From contig JASANG010002559.1 of the NCBI GenBank assembly GCA_030248215.1, positions 1 to 64,000 of the forward strand: a DNA stretch of 64,000 nucleotides, read 5' to 3'. The notes beneath the pieces are model-generated. The model was not told the DNA's origin. It saw only the letters and a list, made by a program, of their open reading frames with translations, and did no database searches. Shown piece after piece: positions 45,999-57,099 of the stretch; position 1 is the first letter of the stretch, and each line of letters begins with the position of its first letter. Both the position numbers and the translations under genes were made by a program. Source of the stretch: Enoplolaimus lenunculus. Taxonomy: Eukaryota; Nematoda; Enoplea; Enoplida; Thoracostomopsidae.

Positions 45999-47325
45999 CT
46001 AATGTAGTGATTGCGCTTACATCACGTAATGACATTGTGTTGAAATTGCCGGAATAAATGTGTAATAAATTAGGAATAAGTAATTCTGAAATAGCGTAAT
46101 ATTTAACACAATAAATGTGTTAAAATTGTTAATTAGTAATTGTGAAATTGTGTAAAATACGACGAAATAATATAACTATACATTGGTAATTCTCAAATTA
46201 CAAATTAGTAATTCTCAAATTGTATATAAATTACAAGCAATAAACGTGTAAAATTTAGGAATTAGCAATTGTGAATATTTTGTAAATTTCGACACAAAAA
46301 AGTGTGTTAAAATTACCAATTTTGGATGTGAAATAATTTAAACTTAAAGATACTAATTGAGGATTTTTCCATTAATGTTTTACAGTTTGCCGTTCGCGCA
46401 GTATAAATTTACAGTACACCAGATTAATTAATAGTGGTCAAATAATTCTAATAGTGGATTAAGAATTAATCAAATGCCTAAAATTTACACTTCTATTTTA
46501 GAATGTTCAGCACCAACTGTAAAATAATCATAGGTCTTATTTACTTCTGAACAATTGAATGCTGAGCTTTGCAATAAAACACAACGCATGCTGGGTACAT
46601 AACATTTATATATGGACTATTTCCAACTGCATATTCCAGCAGCTATAAGATCATATACTCTTGCTACAACTGATGCTAGGATACCACCTATTCGCTGGCA
46701 GTCAGGGGCGCAGGCAGGATTCATTGATGCTGTCCTATAAAGGTGATAATTGTAAGGTTCGTGATTAGTAAATTGAAAATTATGGCATTATAACGTCAAA
46801 AGCTTTTAAATATTTTGTAATGCGTTTTTGTCCGTAGCTGCTATTTCTCTGCGAAATATAATCTGTATTTTTCCATGATGAATCAGAAATCAATTTTATG
46901 TGTAAATTTGTTGAAGTTTTTTTGCAATTTTAATAAAATTTTATAGTTTTAAATGCGAAATGTGTGACAACGAAACGTTTTGTAGCTTAATTTAAGGGGT
47001 TGGCAAAGTTTGTTTTCAATTCTCGTTTAATGGGTTCAGGGTTGAACTGATAAAGGCAGGCTATTCTGTGGCCTGCGAGCTGGCGTTCATATCAAAGTAA
47101 CCCCAGCTTAACTGCTATTTGTTATCATTCTAAAGACAGATATCACATGTTTCGTAGCTAACTTATAATAGACAAAATATTCATATTCATATTTTAAATT
47201 TTGCACAAAACTTGCAGAATATTTTTCATTAAAGATTCTGTACCCAAGAGATATAATGGAAAAATAGCGATAATAAATCAATAAATGTGAAATTATACAT
47301 ATAACTACAAATGATAGTGGCATAA
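45999..47325. other. No gene seen upstream of first visible receptor exon
   Basis: AT-rich DNA with repeated 'gtgtaaaatt', 'aattagtaattgtgaaa' and 'acacaataaatgtg' motifs (46060-46330) that look like a decayed tandem array. No signal-peptide exon for the receptor is recognisable here. Confidence 0.5.
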
Positions 47326-47487
47326 GGCCCAATGTATAGAATAGGGCCGGATCGTTTTCCGGCGGGGCTGTAATAGTGTCAGTTTAAGCTTTAGACTTAC
47401 TTTTTTGCTTAGTCTTAGGCTTAGGCTTAGGCTTAGGAATACGAATATGCTTATACTACTGTTCCGGCACTGTTCTATACATGAGCC
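47326..47487. mobile_element. Family A hAT-like element
   Basis: Starts 'ggcccaatgtatagaatagg', ends 'ggcactgttctatacatgag' plus 'cc', with the TTAGGC core 'cttaggcttaggcttagg'. The flanking octamers do not match. Confidence 0.82.
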
Positions 47488-47499
47488 AATCTTGAGAAC

Positions 47500-47560
47500 A
47501 AAGAGCGCAATTTTAGAACTAAATCTTAGTACGAAATTTTGGTTTTGATCTTTATTGAAC
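47500..47560. repeat. Short dispersed repeat
   Basis: 'gaactaaatcttagtacgaa' plus 'attttggtttt' recurs at about 18950-18980 and 61900-61935 with few changes, so it is part of an otherwise unresolved family. Confidence 0.45.
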
Positions 47561-47571
47561 AGTACCACCTT

Positions 47572-47826
47572 TGCACTGTAAATTCTAATGAGTTGATTAA
47601 TCAATTCAGCAAACACGTACTGATTTCTGAATTAAATACCAGTAAACATTAAAACTCGCACTGAGTTGTAATAATTTTCACTCGGAGTTGAGTTGATTCT
47701 GAATGAATTGATTATTTTACTCAGAAGCTGAATCAACTCAAAATTCAAAGTTCTCGTAGTCCTAACTCAGACTGAGTGATTCAATTCATTATGATTTAAA
47801 ATCAACTCAATGAAAGTTTACAGTGT
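47572..47826. mobile_element. Family G inverted-repeat element
   Basis: Ends 'gcactgtaaattctaatgag' and 'tgaaagtttacagtg'. The interior is GAGTTGATT / AATCAACTC. Confidence 0.78.
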
Positions 47827-48274
47827 GGGTGATTCCTAAACGTCATACCCTGCCAGAAATAGCTTCAGCATTAAACACTAGTCTTGGGTTTTGTGTAAAT
47901 AAGTCAAATTTTAAATTTGACCAATAGCGTAGGCCTCGAAAAAACACTCTTTGTTCCCATTGACAGAAACAAATCCACCTAATTAACTACGCTCTTCGAA
48001 CGGTTTTCTGCAACATTTTAACGGCTAAATTCAAATCGACCTCACTTCCCTGTTTAATTTTAGCCATCCGTTCATTTGCTGCGACCCTGGAACCACATAA
48101 TCATATGGATTTTGGACGGATAAAAGTTTGACGGCAGCCACGACCGTGGCTAAAATTTCTCTTCGACCAACTGTGGGACAGGCAAGAATATATGTTTTGG
48201 GTTTGAGCAAAACGGTATAATACAATAACAGCGTGACACTTTGAATGCTTTGTGTAAAAATTGACTCGGAACCC

Positions 48275-48430
48275 GGCCAATGTTAGTTTTAGGGCCGTAA
48301 CAGTGGATTAAGCGTATTCCTAAGCCAAAACCTAAGCCTAAGTCTAAGCAAAAAAATGTCCTCTAGAATGTAATCCTACTCTTTTACAGACCCACCAGAA
48401 GCCGGGACGGCCCTAAAAGTAACATGGACC
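48275..48430. mobile_element. Family B hAT-like element
   Basis: Starts 'ggccaatgttagttttaggg', then 'cgtaacagtggattaagcgt', a short GCCTAA array, and ends 'ccctaaaagtaacatggacc'. It is reversed relative to the copy at 24798. Confidence 0.8.
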
Positions 48431-48747
48431 CGATAACCAATGAGTTGCAGCTGGTTCTGATTCACCAACGCCAAGGATGTTCAAGTTGACCAGTTTCGGG
48501 TTATAACGAACCAATTTTGGTTGTTGTAATTAAAAATATGGACACATTTTATTGGAAATAAACGGAAAAATGAAGAATAAGTTACCAATTACACCATCAG
48601 GCTGTAAAGTCAGCAGAAAAAATAAAGACTTAAGACGGTCAGTTAAAGAATATCACGCAAACTCGTTAATATATACTTAATTAAGCAAACAAAACACAAA
48701 TTCATATTATACAAATGATTTAGGACTTTCGACGCATTTAAGGAAAA

Positions 48748-48997
48748 CTGTAAATTTCCGTGAGTTGATTTTAATTCAGAATGAGTAGAATTTACTCAGT
48801 CTGAGTTAGGACTATCAGAACTCAGAATTTTAAGTTGATTCAATTCATTCTGAGTGAATTAATCAACTCACCCAAAGTCAGCTTAACTCAAAGTGAGAAT
48901 CAACTCAACTGAGAGTGAGTTAATGTTTAGTGATATTAATTCAGGAATAACCGACTCGCTAGCTGAACTGATCAATCAACTCATTAGAATTTAATGG
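48748..48997. mobile_element. Family G inverted-repeat element
   Basis: Left 'actgtaaatttccgtgagtt'; right 'tcaactcattagaatttaat', where the last bases are changed. Next to another G copy 160 bp away. Confidence 0.7.
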
Positions 48998-49155
48998 GAA
49001 TATATATTGTATTGATTGTCGGCTGGATATAGATTGTAAATGCGCTACCGTGATCACAAACCGTACTTTGGTTCCTATGCTCGCTCGCAAACAAAAACTT
49101 TTTTGGCGAAATTCTGCAGACAGAAAACTGTTATACGAAGCTATACCTTTCGGAA

Positions 49156-49357
49156 TATACACTGTAACTTCCAATTAGCTGATCAATCAATTCAGCTAGC
49201 GAGTTGGTTATTTCTGAATTAATATCAGTGAACACTAACTCACCCTGAGTTGAGATGAACTGAATCAACTCAAAATTCTGAGTGCTGAGAGTCCTAACTC
49301 CGACTCAGTGATTCAACTCAGTCTGAGTTCAGATCAACTCACTGAAATTTACAGTGT
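49156..49357. mobile_element. Family G inverted-repeat element
   Basis: Left 'cactgtaacttccaattagc', right 'ctcactgaaatttacagtg'. It lies in opposite orientation to the copy at 48748-48997, so the pair can form a larger foldback. Confidence 0.72.
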
Positions 49358-49469
49358 AATTGCAGTTACGTCAGTGGAAAGGTACGAATAAAAACGTTAA
49401 AAAATGTTTAAAAATTTTGATTCCAGATTAACAAAATTAATATATTTTAGTATTATTTCACACTTGGGC

Positions 49470-49695
49470 CCCGTATTCTCAAATGTGTATAGCAACTAAA
49501 CTATCGTCAGTTACGTAGTGATAGATTTTCAAACTCACTAACTATTCCAGTTACTGAGCTAAAACGTGGCACAGGAGTAGAGCAAATCAAATTGCGAAAA
49601 ATTGTGCCAAGTTTTCAGCCTCAGCATTCACTGGTTCTAAAGTTACAAATATATCACCAACTGGTAATATGTCATCGCCGTGGTTTCTCACTGTC
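49470..49695. mobile_element. Family D element
   Basis: Left 'ccgtattctcaaatgtgtat', interior 'gtagagcaaatcaaattgcg' and 'cagcattcactggttctaaa', right part ending near 'caccaactggtaatatg'. The right terminus is eroded. Confidence 0.65.
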
Positions 49696-50506
49696 TATTA
49701 AGCACACCTCAGCGCAAAAGAATCTAAAATTTACATTCAACATAAGCCTTAACATTACCAAATCGGCATTAGACTATACTAAAACGAGCTGCATTGAAGT
49801 CACGTGTGAGATTTCTACTGGTCAATAAGCCGGGATCATAAACAAGAGTGGAATACCGGAAATATCATCGAATCAGAATTCTTCGTAGCCAAAATGAGAA
49901 AGCATTCCTATGAGAATTAATAGTTGCCATTGAACAAATTATATATTTTTTCTCGCTCGCTTCACTCGGTCACAAAAACATTTATACCCTTTTGAAATGA
50001 AATCTTAGCTACGACACCGCTGTCGTCAAAATAATTATACTCCATAGCTTACGATTAAAATTCTAATTCTACCAACGGGAATATTCGGTAATATATTTTG
50101 ACGTTATCCTAATTATCTCGTTTAATATTCAGCTAAGCCGGCAGGTCTGTTTCGGTGTTACGTAATTTGATGCTTGTATACATATGCCAGGGTAGGGTTA
50201 ATTACATAGCTACCGAGGGTTAATTAAGAATGAATAACTATTTATAAACGGAGGGGTACGTTATGAAACCAGAGGTACAGCTTACAACATTTTTAAGCTT
50301 AACGTGATTTTGTCATCTTGGATCTGCGGTTAAATCAGACCCTAAAAAGCGCTAAGGATACATTTTGAGATCAGCAAATAGCTGTATGCATTCTGAATTA
50401 TCTTTCAAGGGATTTGAAATGAATAAGTTTCTTTGTGTTGAGAGGTTGGCTTTCTATTTAGTAAACAACGTTTGTCGTTTTGGAGCATTTATGTCAAGCC
50501 CGTAGC

Positions 50507-50652
50507 CAGCTAACCTTGCTAGGGGGGCTTAAAATGGTTCAGAAGGGGCATAGAAGCGTTTTCAATGACTTGCAAGCAAGGTTGAAAATATTTTAGGGGG
50601 TAAAATGTTTCCTGCTAATTAATCCCCCTACACCCTTGACTACGGGCTCGTT
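50507..50652. mobile_element. Short inverted-repeat element, CCCGTAG ends
   Basis: Left 'agcccgtagccagctaacct' and right 'cccttgactacgggct' are complementary at the ends, with 'gcaaggttgaaaat' inside. Related pieces lie at 54850-54950 ('ccccttggctacgggacc') and 58910-59055 ('caaggttgaaaatttttc'). Confidence 0.6.
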
Positions 50653-50774
50653 TTTGTGTTACCTATGGTTTTAGAAAGCTTGTTTGAAACAGAGTGCCCA
50701 AAAATTCTGTACCTATTAACAGTAACAGGCGCACAAGAGTATGGTTGACCATATGGTTTTGTTGGAATAATAAA

Positions 50775-50945
50775 GCGAACTGGTCAGCCAGTTTTGCGCA
50801 ATGCGCAAAAATTAGCGAACGCACAAACATCTTCATGCAGATTTTCTATTCACAGAACAATCACGTTTATGTTTTAAGAATGCAATGTCAAAGTAATGCT
50901 GGAAAGTTGCCCAAAATTCGTATGCGGAGCATTCCAGCGTTAATT
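50775..50945. repeat. Dispersed repeat, copy 2
   Basis: 'ccagttttgcgcaatgcgca', 'agaacaatcacgtttatgtt' and 'agtaatgctggaaagttgcc' match copy 1 at 38940-39115. The 87-codon frame here lies within the repeat and is unlikely to code. Confidence 0.65.
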
Positions 50946-52048
50946 ATATACAGATAAGTTTTTTGACGTGGAAGAGGCGAGTGTTCACATTCAACAAACA
51001 ACTTCAGATGTGATTTTTGCATAATGTTCTCACGAATCCCATTTTAAACGAAACATACAAACAGGATGGTTGAACTCAGTTATACGCGTATCAAAGTATG
51101 GTTAATTACATAGCTACGGATCAGCGCAATCCTAAGATTAAATTTAACCCCAAAAAAGAATATGAATACCTTTTTTGCCAGAGACCAACAGATTCAAAAT
51201 TATATAAAGACGAAATTTGTAAAAACTTAAGGGCCATATATCAAACTGGGATGCAATATATTACTGGACGCACTGGGACACGGGGTAAGGATTAAACAAT
51301 ATATGGTTCTATCGATACATTTTCATTACTGTAAAACGCTCTGGACTCAAATCAACAATCCATATTCTCAAATGTGTGTAGCACCTATCACCAACATTTG
51401 AAGCAATTCTGTAACATTCTGCAACCACGTAACCAAATTTAGGAAATTTATAATACTTAAAAGAAATGCTTGCTAGCGGTTCTTTTGTTTCATTACACGG
51501 GGGATAAATCTGCTAAACATAAACTGGTTCCGCAGGGCTGCCCCTTGTCCCCTCATTAACTGATTTGTATTTAAAATTTTGGTTAAACCCGAAAAGCTTA
51601 ATATTAAAAGTTCTGGCGTCACTTTTCAGTTTTTGCAAATAGTGTAATTTGAGCTTGAACAAATACATATGGATTTAAATTGATTTTGACGATATCCATT
51701 ATATGCTAATCTACGCCAGGGGCGGAGGGAAGACATATAACACTCACTATATTCAGCCTGGGAATTAGCTCTGTGTAACTAGCTTACAGCCTCACAGGGG
51801 AGGCGTAGGAATATTGTGTTTACCCCCCGAACCATTTCTATGCAGATTGAGATATATCTACAGGGGGCATACACTGGCGAAACATGACCGAATCGGACCC
51901 TGAAACCGATTTGGTTTGTGGACCAATAAAAAGTGTTGATGGAAAACGAGACTCAAATTATACTTCTTCGTTCAAAATTACAACTTTCGAAACATCCGCC
52001 ATGGGCCCGTTGAAGGCGCAGTTCCTAAGGCTGTGGCTCACTGGCTTT

Positions 52049-52242
52049 GGCCCATGTATAGAACAGGGCAGGATCGTTTACCAAAGGGGCGATAGTAGAG
52101 TCCGTTTAGCTTTAGACTAAATTTTTTGCTTAGGCTTTTAGGTTTAGACTTTGGCTTTTAGGAATAGGCTCATCCTTACGCTAAGGTTTAAGCTTAGGAA
52201 TATGCTTATACCACTGTTCTGGTCCTGTTCTATACATGGACC
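52049..52242. mobile_element. Family A hAT-like element with perfect 8-bp duplication
   Basis: Starts GGCCCATGTATAGAACAGGG, ends 'tcctgttctatacatggacc', with a degenerate TTAGG core. Identical octamers CTGGCTTT lie at 52041-52048 and 52243-52250. Confidence 0.92.
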
Positions 52243-52974
52243 CTGGCTTTCATTCTTATTCCGTCCCTGGTTTCACTTGAAATCCATGCTTATCGCGTTT
52301 TAGCAGGAACCATTATAAGGTTTATATAAAATTATATGTCTTCTCCCAATTCGGTTTCATACCAAGAGGATGCCATGAGGGACTAATCCCATCAAGGACA
52401 CCAAAAAGCGGTTTTACCCCTTTGGTGTGGCACGTGAAATCATCCAAGGTAAATGATTCCGCATCTCCTATTAAGTTGACTTGGCTAAACAGTTTCAGTG
52501 AGTTTAATTAAACTTTAATATTTCAAAACAATTATCCACTCGTTAATGCATCGAACTAATTTTGTAAGGATTACAACCCTGAAAACATTATATTACCCAG
52601 TTGGTTCAACTGACCCCATTGATAACTGTCACCCTTTGCTTCTACAGTAAGGGTGTCGCTATTGGTCACCATGGGACATGTCAAAAAATTTCCATAAAAC
52701 ATGCAGCCAATGTTACTTTAAGGGGCGTAACAAAGTATAACCAAACCATTATTTGAAACATGAAAAATGTTCAAATGCGGTCTTTTTTCTACACATATGG
52801 TTATATTCCCACGCTATAATTCAAAAAAGTCGACCTGAAAAGTTAAGTAAATTTCTCATTTAGTCAAATTTCTGGTTCAAACCTTTTTTGGCCCATGTTT
52901 TGCAGCATTGTCCTTCTTACAGTGGAAATTCCACAAAATTGAACTGGAATTGGGTGTCGTAACCGAGAAAAAAC

Positions 52975-53192
52975 GGCCAATGTATAGAACAGCGCTGTAA
53001 CAGTAGTAAAAGCATGTCCCTAAGTCTAAGCCTAAGCGTGAAAATGAGCTTAAACCTAAACCTAAGCGTAGGAATGAGCTTAAAGACAATCCTAAGCCTA
53101 AGCTTAAGCCTAAAGCAATAAATGTCTAAAGATTAAGCTTACTCTATTGCAGTCCCGCAGAAAACGTTCCACTCGTAACGTTTACATGCGCC
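52975..53192. mobile_element. Family A hAT-like element
   Basis: Starts GGCCAATGTATAGAACAGCG, with GCCTAA arrays and 'ttgcagtcccgcagaaaacg', ending near 'acgtttacatgcgcc'. Flanks do not match exactly. Its right end abuts the palindromic region that follows. Confidence 0.72.
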
Positions 53193-53660
53193 TAAAAACA
53201 ACTAAAATATTTGCTCTTAAAATAAAGTTTAGTCAATTATTAACTGTTAATTAAAATTATCCAAAAATCATTTGTATTTATTCAAATAATAGTTATTTTT
53301 CAACAAACCTTCTTTATAAAAATATAAACCTAAATTATAAGTTAAATTTGTGTCATTGACTCAAAGTTCAACTCGTGTTCAAATTTGTCTTAACTTAGGT
53401 TTATAAGTTTATAAAGAATGTTTGTTGAAAAATAACAATTATTTGAATAAATACAAATGATTCTTGTATAATTTTTAATTAATTGTTAATAATTGACTAA
53501 ACGTTCCACCCGCAACCTTTACGTGCGTCTAAAAACGTCTAAAATATTGGCTCTTAAAAGAACGGTTAGAAACTTATAAACCTAAATTAAAACAAATTTG
53601 AACACGAGTTGAACTTTGAGTCAATGACACAAATTTGAACACAAGTTGAACTTTGAGTCA
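53166..53660. repeat. Palindrome framed by direct repeats
   Basis: Inverted arms of about 100 bp: 'tttagtcaattattaactgt' (53229) against 'taattgttaataattgacta' (53479), and 'tttatttcaacaaacc'-type sequence against 'aaagaatgtttgttgaaaaa'. Flanking direct copies 'cgttccactcgtaacgttta' (53166) and 'cgttccacccgcaaccttta' (53503) share about 55 bp. 'tttgaacacgagttgaactt' is then repeated in tandem (53597, 53634), with an inverted copy near 53365. Confidence 0.7.
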
Positions 53661-54285
53661 AAGAAATTTTTCTCGCTCATCAAACTCGCTGATTACAAAT
53701 TGTCTCGTTTAAGTTATACACTCTCGAAATTGAAATTTTGACCACTCCGTAGCCATGAAAACTATTACGCGTTTTGCTGTTTGCCGTCTGGTTTAGGCAT
53801 ATCTGACGTACCAAATTTTATAACCCAAACCATCTGGATATGCAATAAAAATTGGGCCCACAGCGGCGTAAAAGCGTTATAGTATTTGAATTGAACACTT
53901 ATCAAAGCCATTTTATATGCCAGATATACATTTTATGACAATAATAAAAATACAAAAAGAGCACTTATCGTCAATGAAATATGTTAATGGTTTAAAACTA
54001 ACAAATACGAGTCGGATGTGGGTAAGGAATTTTTACCCGACCCGCGCTTTATACCCACGCAAATAAGAATTTTTTGACCCGATACTCGGGCTAAAAAGCG
54101 ACCCACGTTTCACCCTCATATTCAGGATTTACCACCAAGCAGTAAGGTTTTTGCAATTCTATTCGTATTTAATGGCGTAGACATTAGGACAATTTTTGTT
54201 TAGTGATCATTGAAACTTAATAAGTTCCACAATTTTTAGAATTTGCAGCTTTAGAATTTGAAAACTTTTACTTTTTCAACGCTCA

Positions 54286-55590
54286 GCTTTCATTACGTAA
54301 TCAAAGCTATCGCGGTTCACATAAAAGGTAGAAGTCACCCCTTGTCATCCCCTGTGTCTTTATCCTGGGGGTGACAAGACAGATGCAACAGCTTCGGTTT
54401 CTCGGACAGGGCTAACGTTTTAGTCAAAATCATTTAAAATTTTGCCTCGAGTAAAAAGATTTTTACCCGCGGGTAAACGCCGACTCTGACCGGGCAGGAT
54501 ATGGCAAATTGGTCAAAACTCCTAAATTTGAACGTAAACGAAAAGTGAACGCAGTGGTGCAAAATTAGGGGGGGCAGGTGGAGCCGGTCCCTCGTGTTTT
54601 TTTAAAGTCACAAAATTTTACATAACATAGAATGAAAAAAATTATTAATTAATGGTAATGTCACTATTTTAAAAATTGTTAAAATTGCGTTTGGCTTCTC
54701 GTTCGCTTTGACCGCGAAGTTATTTTTTCCATCATTATATGTCGGCGCCGCAGCGTATATGGATACCGTCGTTTTGGATCAGCTGTTAGGTTAGCTTTCT
54801 GAAGCCACATCACAGGTCAACGAAACGAAAGAGGGAAAATTTAGGGCATGCAAGGTTGTTCGGGAACGTACAAGTTCGGTTAAAATTTTCCAGGGGGGCT
54901 AAAATTTTAAAGGTGTGCTGAGCCCCTACCCCTTGGCTACGGGACCGGGGGTAAAAATGCGGAGTTGCATTATCCACGGACGCAAAATTTTGCGATGCAA
55001 ATTGTTCATCAGAGGCATACAATGTGTTTTCTAAGCAACCGAATAGCAGAAAAATATGCTTACATTAATATGAGGTCCATAAAATTAGCCGAAGCCTATG
55101 GCTAAACCTACTTCAAGCGTTAGTTTAAACCGTTAGCCTGAACCTGATTATTTGAGTATTATTTGGGAAAAAAGTAAACATTGAAATACCTTAGATTTTA
55201 GACACAATCTCCTAATTCAACTTTTTATATATTTCTTAGAATCATAAACCAGGGGAAAAAATGTTGTCAAAAATGTTCAGTTAGCGACCGCTGGCAGCGT
55301 TGTTGTTTAGCTTATACCCGACTCCATATATACACAGTAATATAACTAATATTACCATCATTACATTTATTCTCTCTATATAAACTAAACAACAAATGAC
55401 ATAGCTAGTAGATTTTATGCTGCCTAATAATGATTTTGACTAAAGCTTTAGCCCTGTACGAGAAACCGAAGCTGTTGCATCTGTCTTGTCACCCCCAGGA
55501 TAAAGGCACAAGGGGTGACAAGGGGTGACTTGTTTTCTTCTCTGTGGAACGATAGCTTTGATTATACGCAATGAAAGCTTAGAATACTAC
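54286..55590. mobile_element. 1.3-kb element with about 150-bp inverted repeats
   Basis: Left arm 'gctttcattacgtaatcaaa', 'tatcctgggggtgacaagac' and 'agatgcaacagcttcggttt'. Right arm in reverse: 'aaaccgaagctgttgcatct', 'gtcttgtcacccccaggata' and 'ctttgattatacgcaatgaa'. The arms run about 54286-54440 and 55428-55590. The roughly 1-kb interior holds a fragment of the CCCGTAG-type element and no transposase-like frame, so it is nonautonomous. Confidence 0.7.
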
Positions 55591-56159
55591 GGGTTTGACG
55601 TTCTGGATTATCGCAGCAATATAATTAAGGACGCCCCCTTTTAAAATGCTGGATCTTTCAGCAAGCCACCCCTCTTCGCTCTATTGCTATATATAAGCCG
55701 CGCTAATGGGCCTTGGGCTTTTAGCTGGCGGCCGACAGCTATGGATACTTTCAACGCCGCACTGCGAGAAGCTGGAGACTCTAAATTTGAAATAGAAACA
55801 CGTAATAGAATTTAGAAATGTAACACTAGATATATGTACATGATAAGATCTGTATCGTATTGAAATTAGTAGTTTTTTTGTTTTAAAATATTAAAATTAA
55901 TATTAATTCAGCAGACAATATATAAGATAGTAAACAAGATGGGTAAAGGAGAAATATATACCCTCAAAATTGTCACATGATTATAATAAAATCTCAGGCA
56001 AATTTTAGAATAATTCCTGTCTTCTGAAAAGGGTCAAATGCTATTTTATTTCAAGCCAACAAACACAAGTTTGGCTTCATTCGAAATTTTCAATTAAATT
56101 TTTATTAACCAAATATCCACGGCAACTTTGGTTATCACTCTTATCTAACAAATCTGCTC

Positions 56160-56345
56160 ATCAATACATAGAACAGGATCTAAACCATAATCCAGAGGTT
56201 TAAGCCTGAGCATGAATATAAGCCTACGCTTAAGTCTTAACCATAAATGTAGGCATGAAGGGTGTAAGAGCACCTAAGCCCAAGCTTAAGCCTAATCGAG
56301 TACCTAAATGTCCTACGTCATTTTTCAGAACCTGTTCTATTTATA
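56160..56345. mobile_element. Family A hAT-like element, decayed
   Basis: 'caatacatagaacaggatct', a degenerate GCCTAA tract and 'cagaacctgttctatttata' keep the family A frame, with many changes. Confidence 0.5.
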
Positions 56346-56654
56346 GATATAATTAAATAGAAATGGATCATAATTCGTACCAAAGTTATATACGCAAAAT
56401 AACCAGTTGAACACTGACAGTTATGGGCACCAACAAAAACAGCCAATCATTGGTCAATATAAAATTGATACTGGTCAAAATTAGCATGCAAAATGTCGCG
56501 TGACACGGTGGACTTGTTTTCAATCATACTCTCATTCATTGGCGGACAGTTTAGGTTCGAAAACTTAATGGCTATAAACAAAAGTAACCTAATGAGCCAA
56601 TAATGAGAAAAATGTGTGAAACTATGCTGGAAACGGTCGGATTGTGACCTTGGC

Positions 56655-56880
56655 CATTATTTTCAAATGTGTGTAACACCTATCACCAGCTGATAATAGG
56701 CTTTGTAACTTTCGAACAAGTGTTTGCTAAGGCTTAAGATTCAGCACATTTTTCACATATGATTTGCTCCCAATTCCTGTACCACGTTTGAGTTCAACAT
56801 CAGCAATCGTTACTGAGTTTGAAAAGATATTACTAACTGATGATAGTTGCTATACACATTCGAGAATATGGCCATTTCCT
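56655..56880. mobile_element. Family D inverted-repeat element, full length
   Basis: Left 'ggccattattttcaaatgtg' with 'cacctatcaccagctgataa', right 'gatagttgctatacacattc' plus 'gagaatatggcc'. One of the best-preserved D copies. Confidence 0.8.
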
Positions 56881-57099
56881 TAAGCGGACGAAAATTAAAA
56901 GAAACAGTTTCGTAATCAAAAATGGCTAAATTTGGTAAAAATAACAAACAAACAGAGTAAACACGGCACTATCCCATTAAGCCACGGACCAGTACTAAAA
57001 TGTTGTCCAGCAGAACGCGGGGGAGGGATTACAGATTATCATAAAGTCTTTACTGCAGTAAAAACAAGTAGGCTGCATCTACCAGATTGCAGTAACGCT

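Noticed and set aside
51098-51300. Possible exon (RPTDSKLYKDEICKNLRAIY) with a donor after it
   Set aside because: No recognisable family, no partner exon, and flanking DNA is repeat-rich.
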